A stretch of DNA of 50,655 nt, taken from contig PKTH01000008.1 of assembly GCA_002869265.1 (NCBI GenBank), positions 1 to 50,655 on the forward strand. The letters are read 5' to 3'. The DNA comes from Candidatus Parcubacteria bacterium (GTDB lineage Bacteria; Patescibacteriota; Patescibacteriia; Patescibacteriales; BM507). Made by a program: the position numbers and the translations under genes. The notes below the pieces were generated by a model. That model made no database searches. It saw nothing but the letters and a program-made list of their open reading frames with translations, and was not told where the DNA came from. Positions within the stretch are counted from its first letter, which is position 1. Every line of letters begins with the position of its first letter. Positions 50,605 through 50,655 of the stretch are shown here, piece after piece.

Positions 50605-50655
50605 ATGAAAACTATGCCAAATAATACACAAGAAGAAAGGTATCGGTGGATTAAA
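50605..50655 (+). CDS. Start of a rightward gene, truncated by the window edge
   Basis: ATG 50605 opens 17 codons (MKTMPNNTQEERYRWIK) to the edge; a second in-frame ATG is at 50614. The short basic N-terminus with ERYRWIK may be the start of a DNA-binding or transposase-type protein, but this cannot be decided. AGGGG is near. Confidence 0.35.
   Translation, partial: MKTMPNNTQEERYRWIK

Overview
The window is about 50.6 kb of AT-rich, very compact bacterial DNA. No gene-free stretch exceeds about 250 bases, and no tRNA, rRNA or CRISPR array was seen. It looks like a member of the Candidate Phyla Radiation (Patescibacteria; Parcubacteria-like is an inference). The reasons are: many large secreted or membrane proteins of CPR type (DUF4012, DUF3160-like, CAP, thrombospondin-3-type repeats, MopE/DUF4215 cysteine repeats, pseudopilins, PilT), a minimal set of ribosomal, glycolytic and Fe-S genes, and housekeeping genes almost without Shine-Dalgarno (SD) sequences. 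Ribosomal protein L1 is present, although one Parcubacteria subgroup lacks it.

Layout. 1-4.4 kb: the start of a giant coiled-coil/membrane protein that runs off the left edge, preceded by a 52-residue ORF. 4.5-7.5 kb: a winged-helix/nucleotidyltransferase-like regulator divergent from a PP2C-like membrane propeller protein. 7.5-8.7 kb: rplJ-rplL with a recognisable L10 leader and attenuator. 8.7-14.3 kb: envelope genes (DUF3160-like, an mltG split by an in-frame stop, CAP, uppP, PAP2-like). 14.4-17.1 kb: a cysteine-rich repeat surface protein. 17.1-23.3 kb: the lower-glycolysis operon pgk - pseudopilin - eno - gpmI - gpmI. 23.4-29.9 kb: a degenerate HtrA, two unknown membrane proteins, a beta-propeller lipoprotein, dtd, an unknown gene and pilT. 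30-42 kb: a surface protein, a VanZ-QueH fusion, a WecA-like transferase, DUF4012, and three glycosyltransferase-type or membrane genes. 42-45.2 kb: an Fe-S assembly operon (Rrf2 regulator, L,D-transpeptidase, iscU, nfu, iscS). 45.2-46.3 kb: three small genes of unknown function. 46.4-48.5 kb: secE-nusG-rplK-rplA. 48.5-50.7 kb: Nudix, small membrane proteins, an unknown soluble protein and the first codons of a rightward gene.

How it works together. Most genes lie on the minus strand in short operons ended by strong, often bidirectional, intrinsic terminators. Promoters are sigma70-like, often with an extended -10 (TGn), and several lie so close to the start codon that the mRNA should be leaderless. 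Ribosomal genes carry apparent autoregulatory RNA: an L10 leader before rplJ and an L1 site before rplA. A separate class of six small unknown genes uses strong SD sequences, unlike the housekeeping genes. The most unusual items are a five-knuckle CxHx6CxxC protein, the VanZ-QueH fusion, tandem divergent gpmI copies around a pilin-containing operon, an apparent pseudo-phosphatase propeller and an apparent pseudo-HtrA, and the mltG in-frame stop lying within an inverted repeat.
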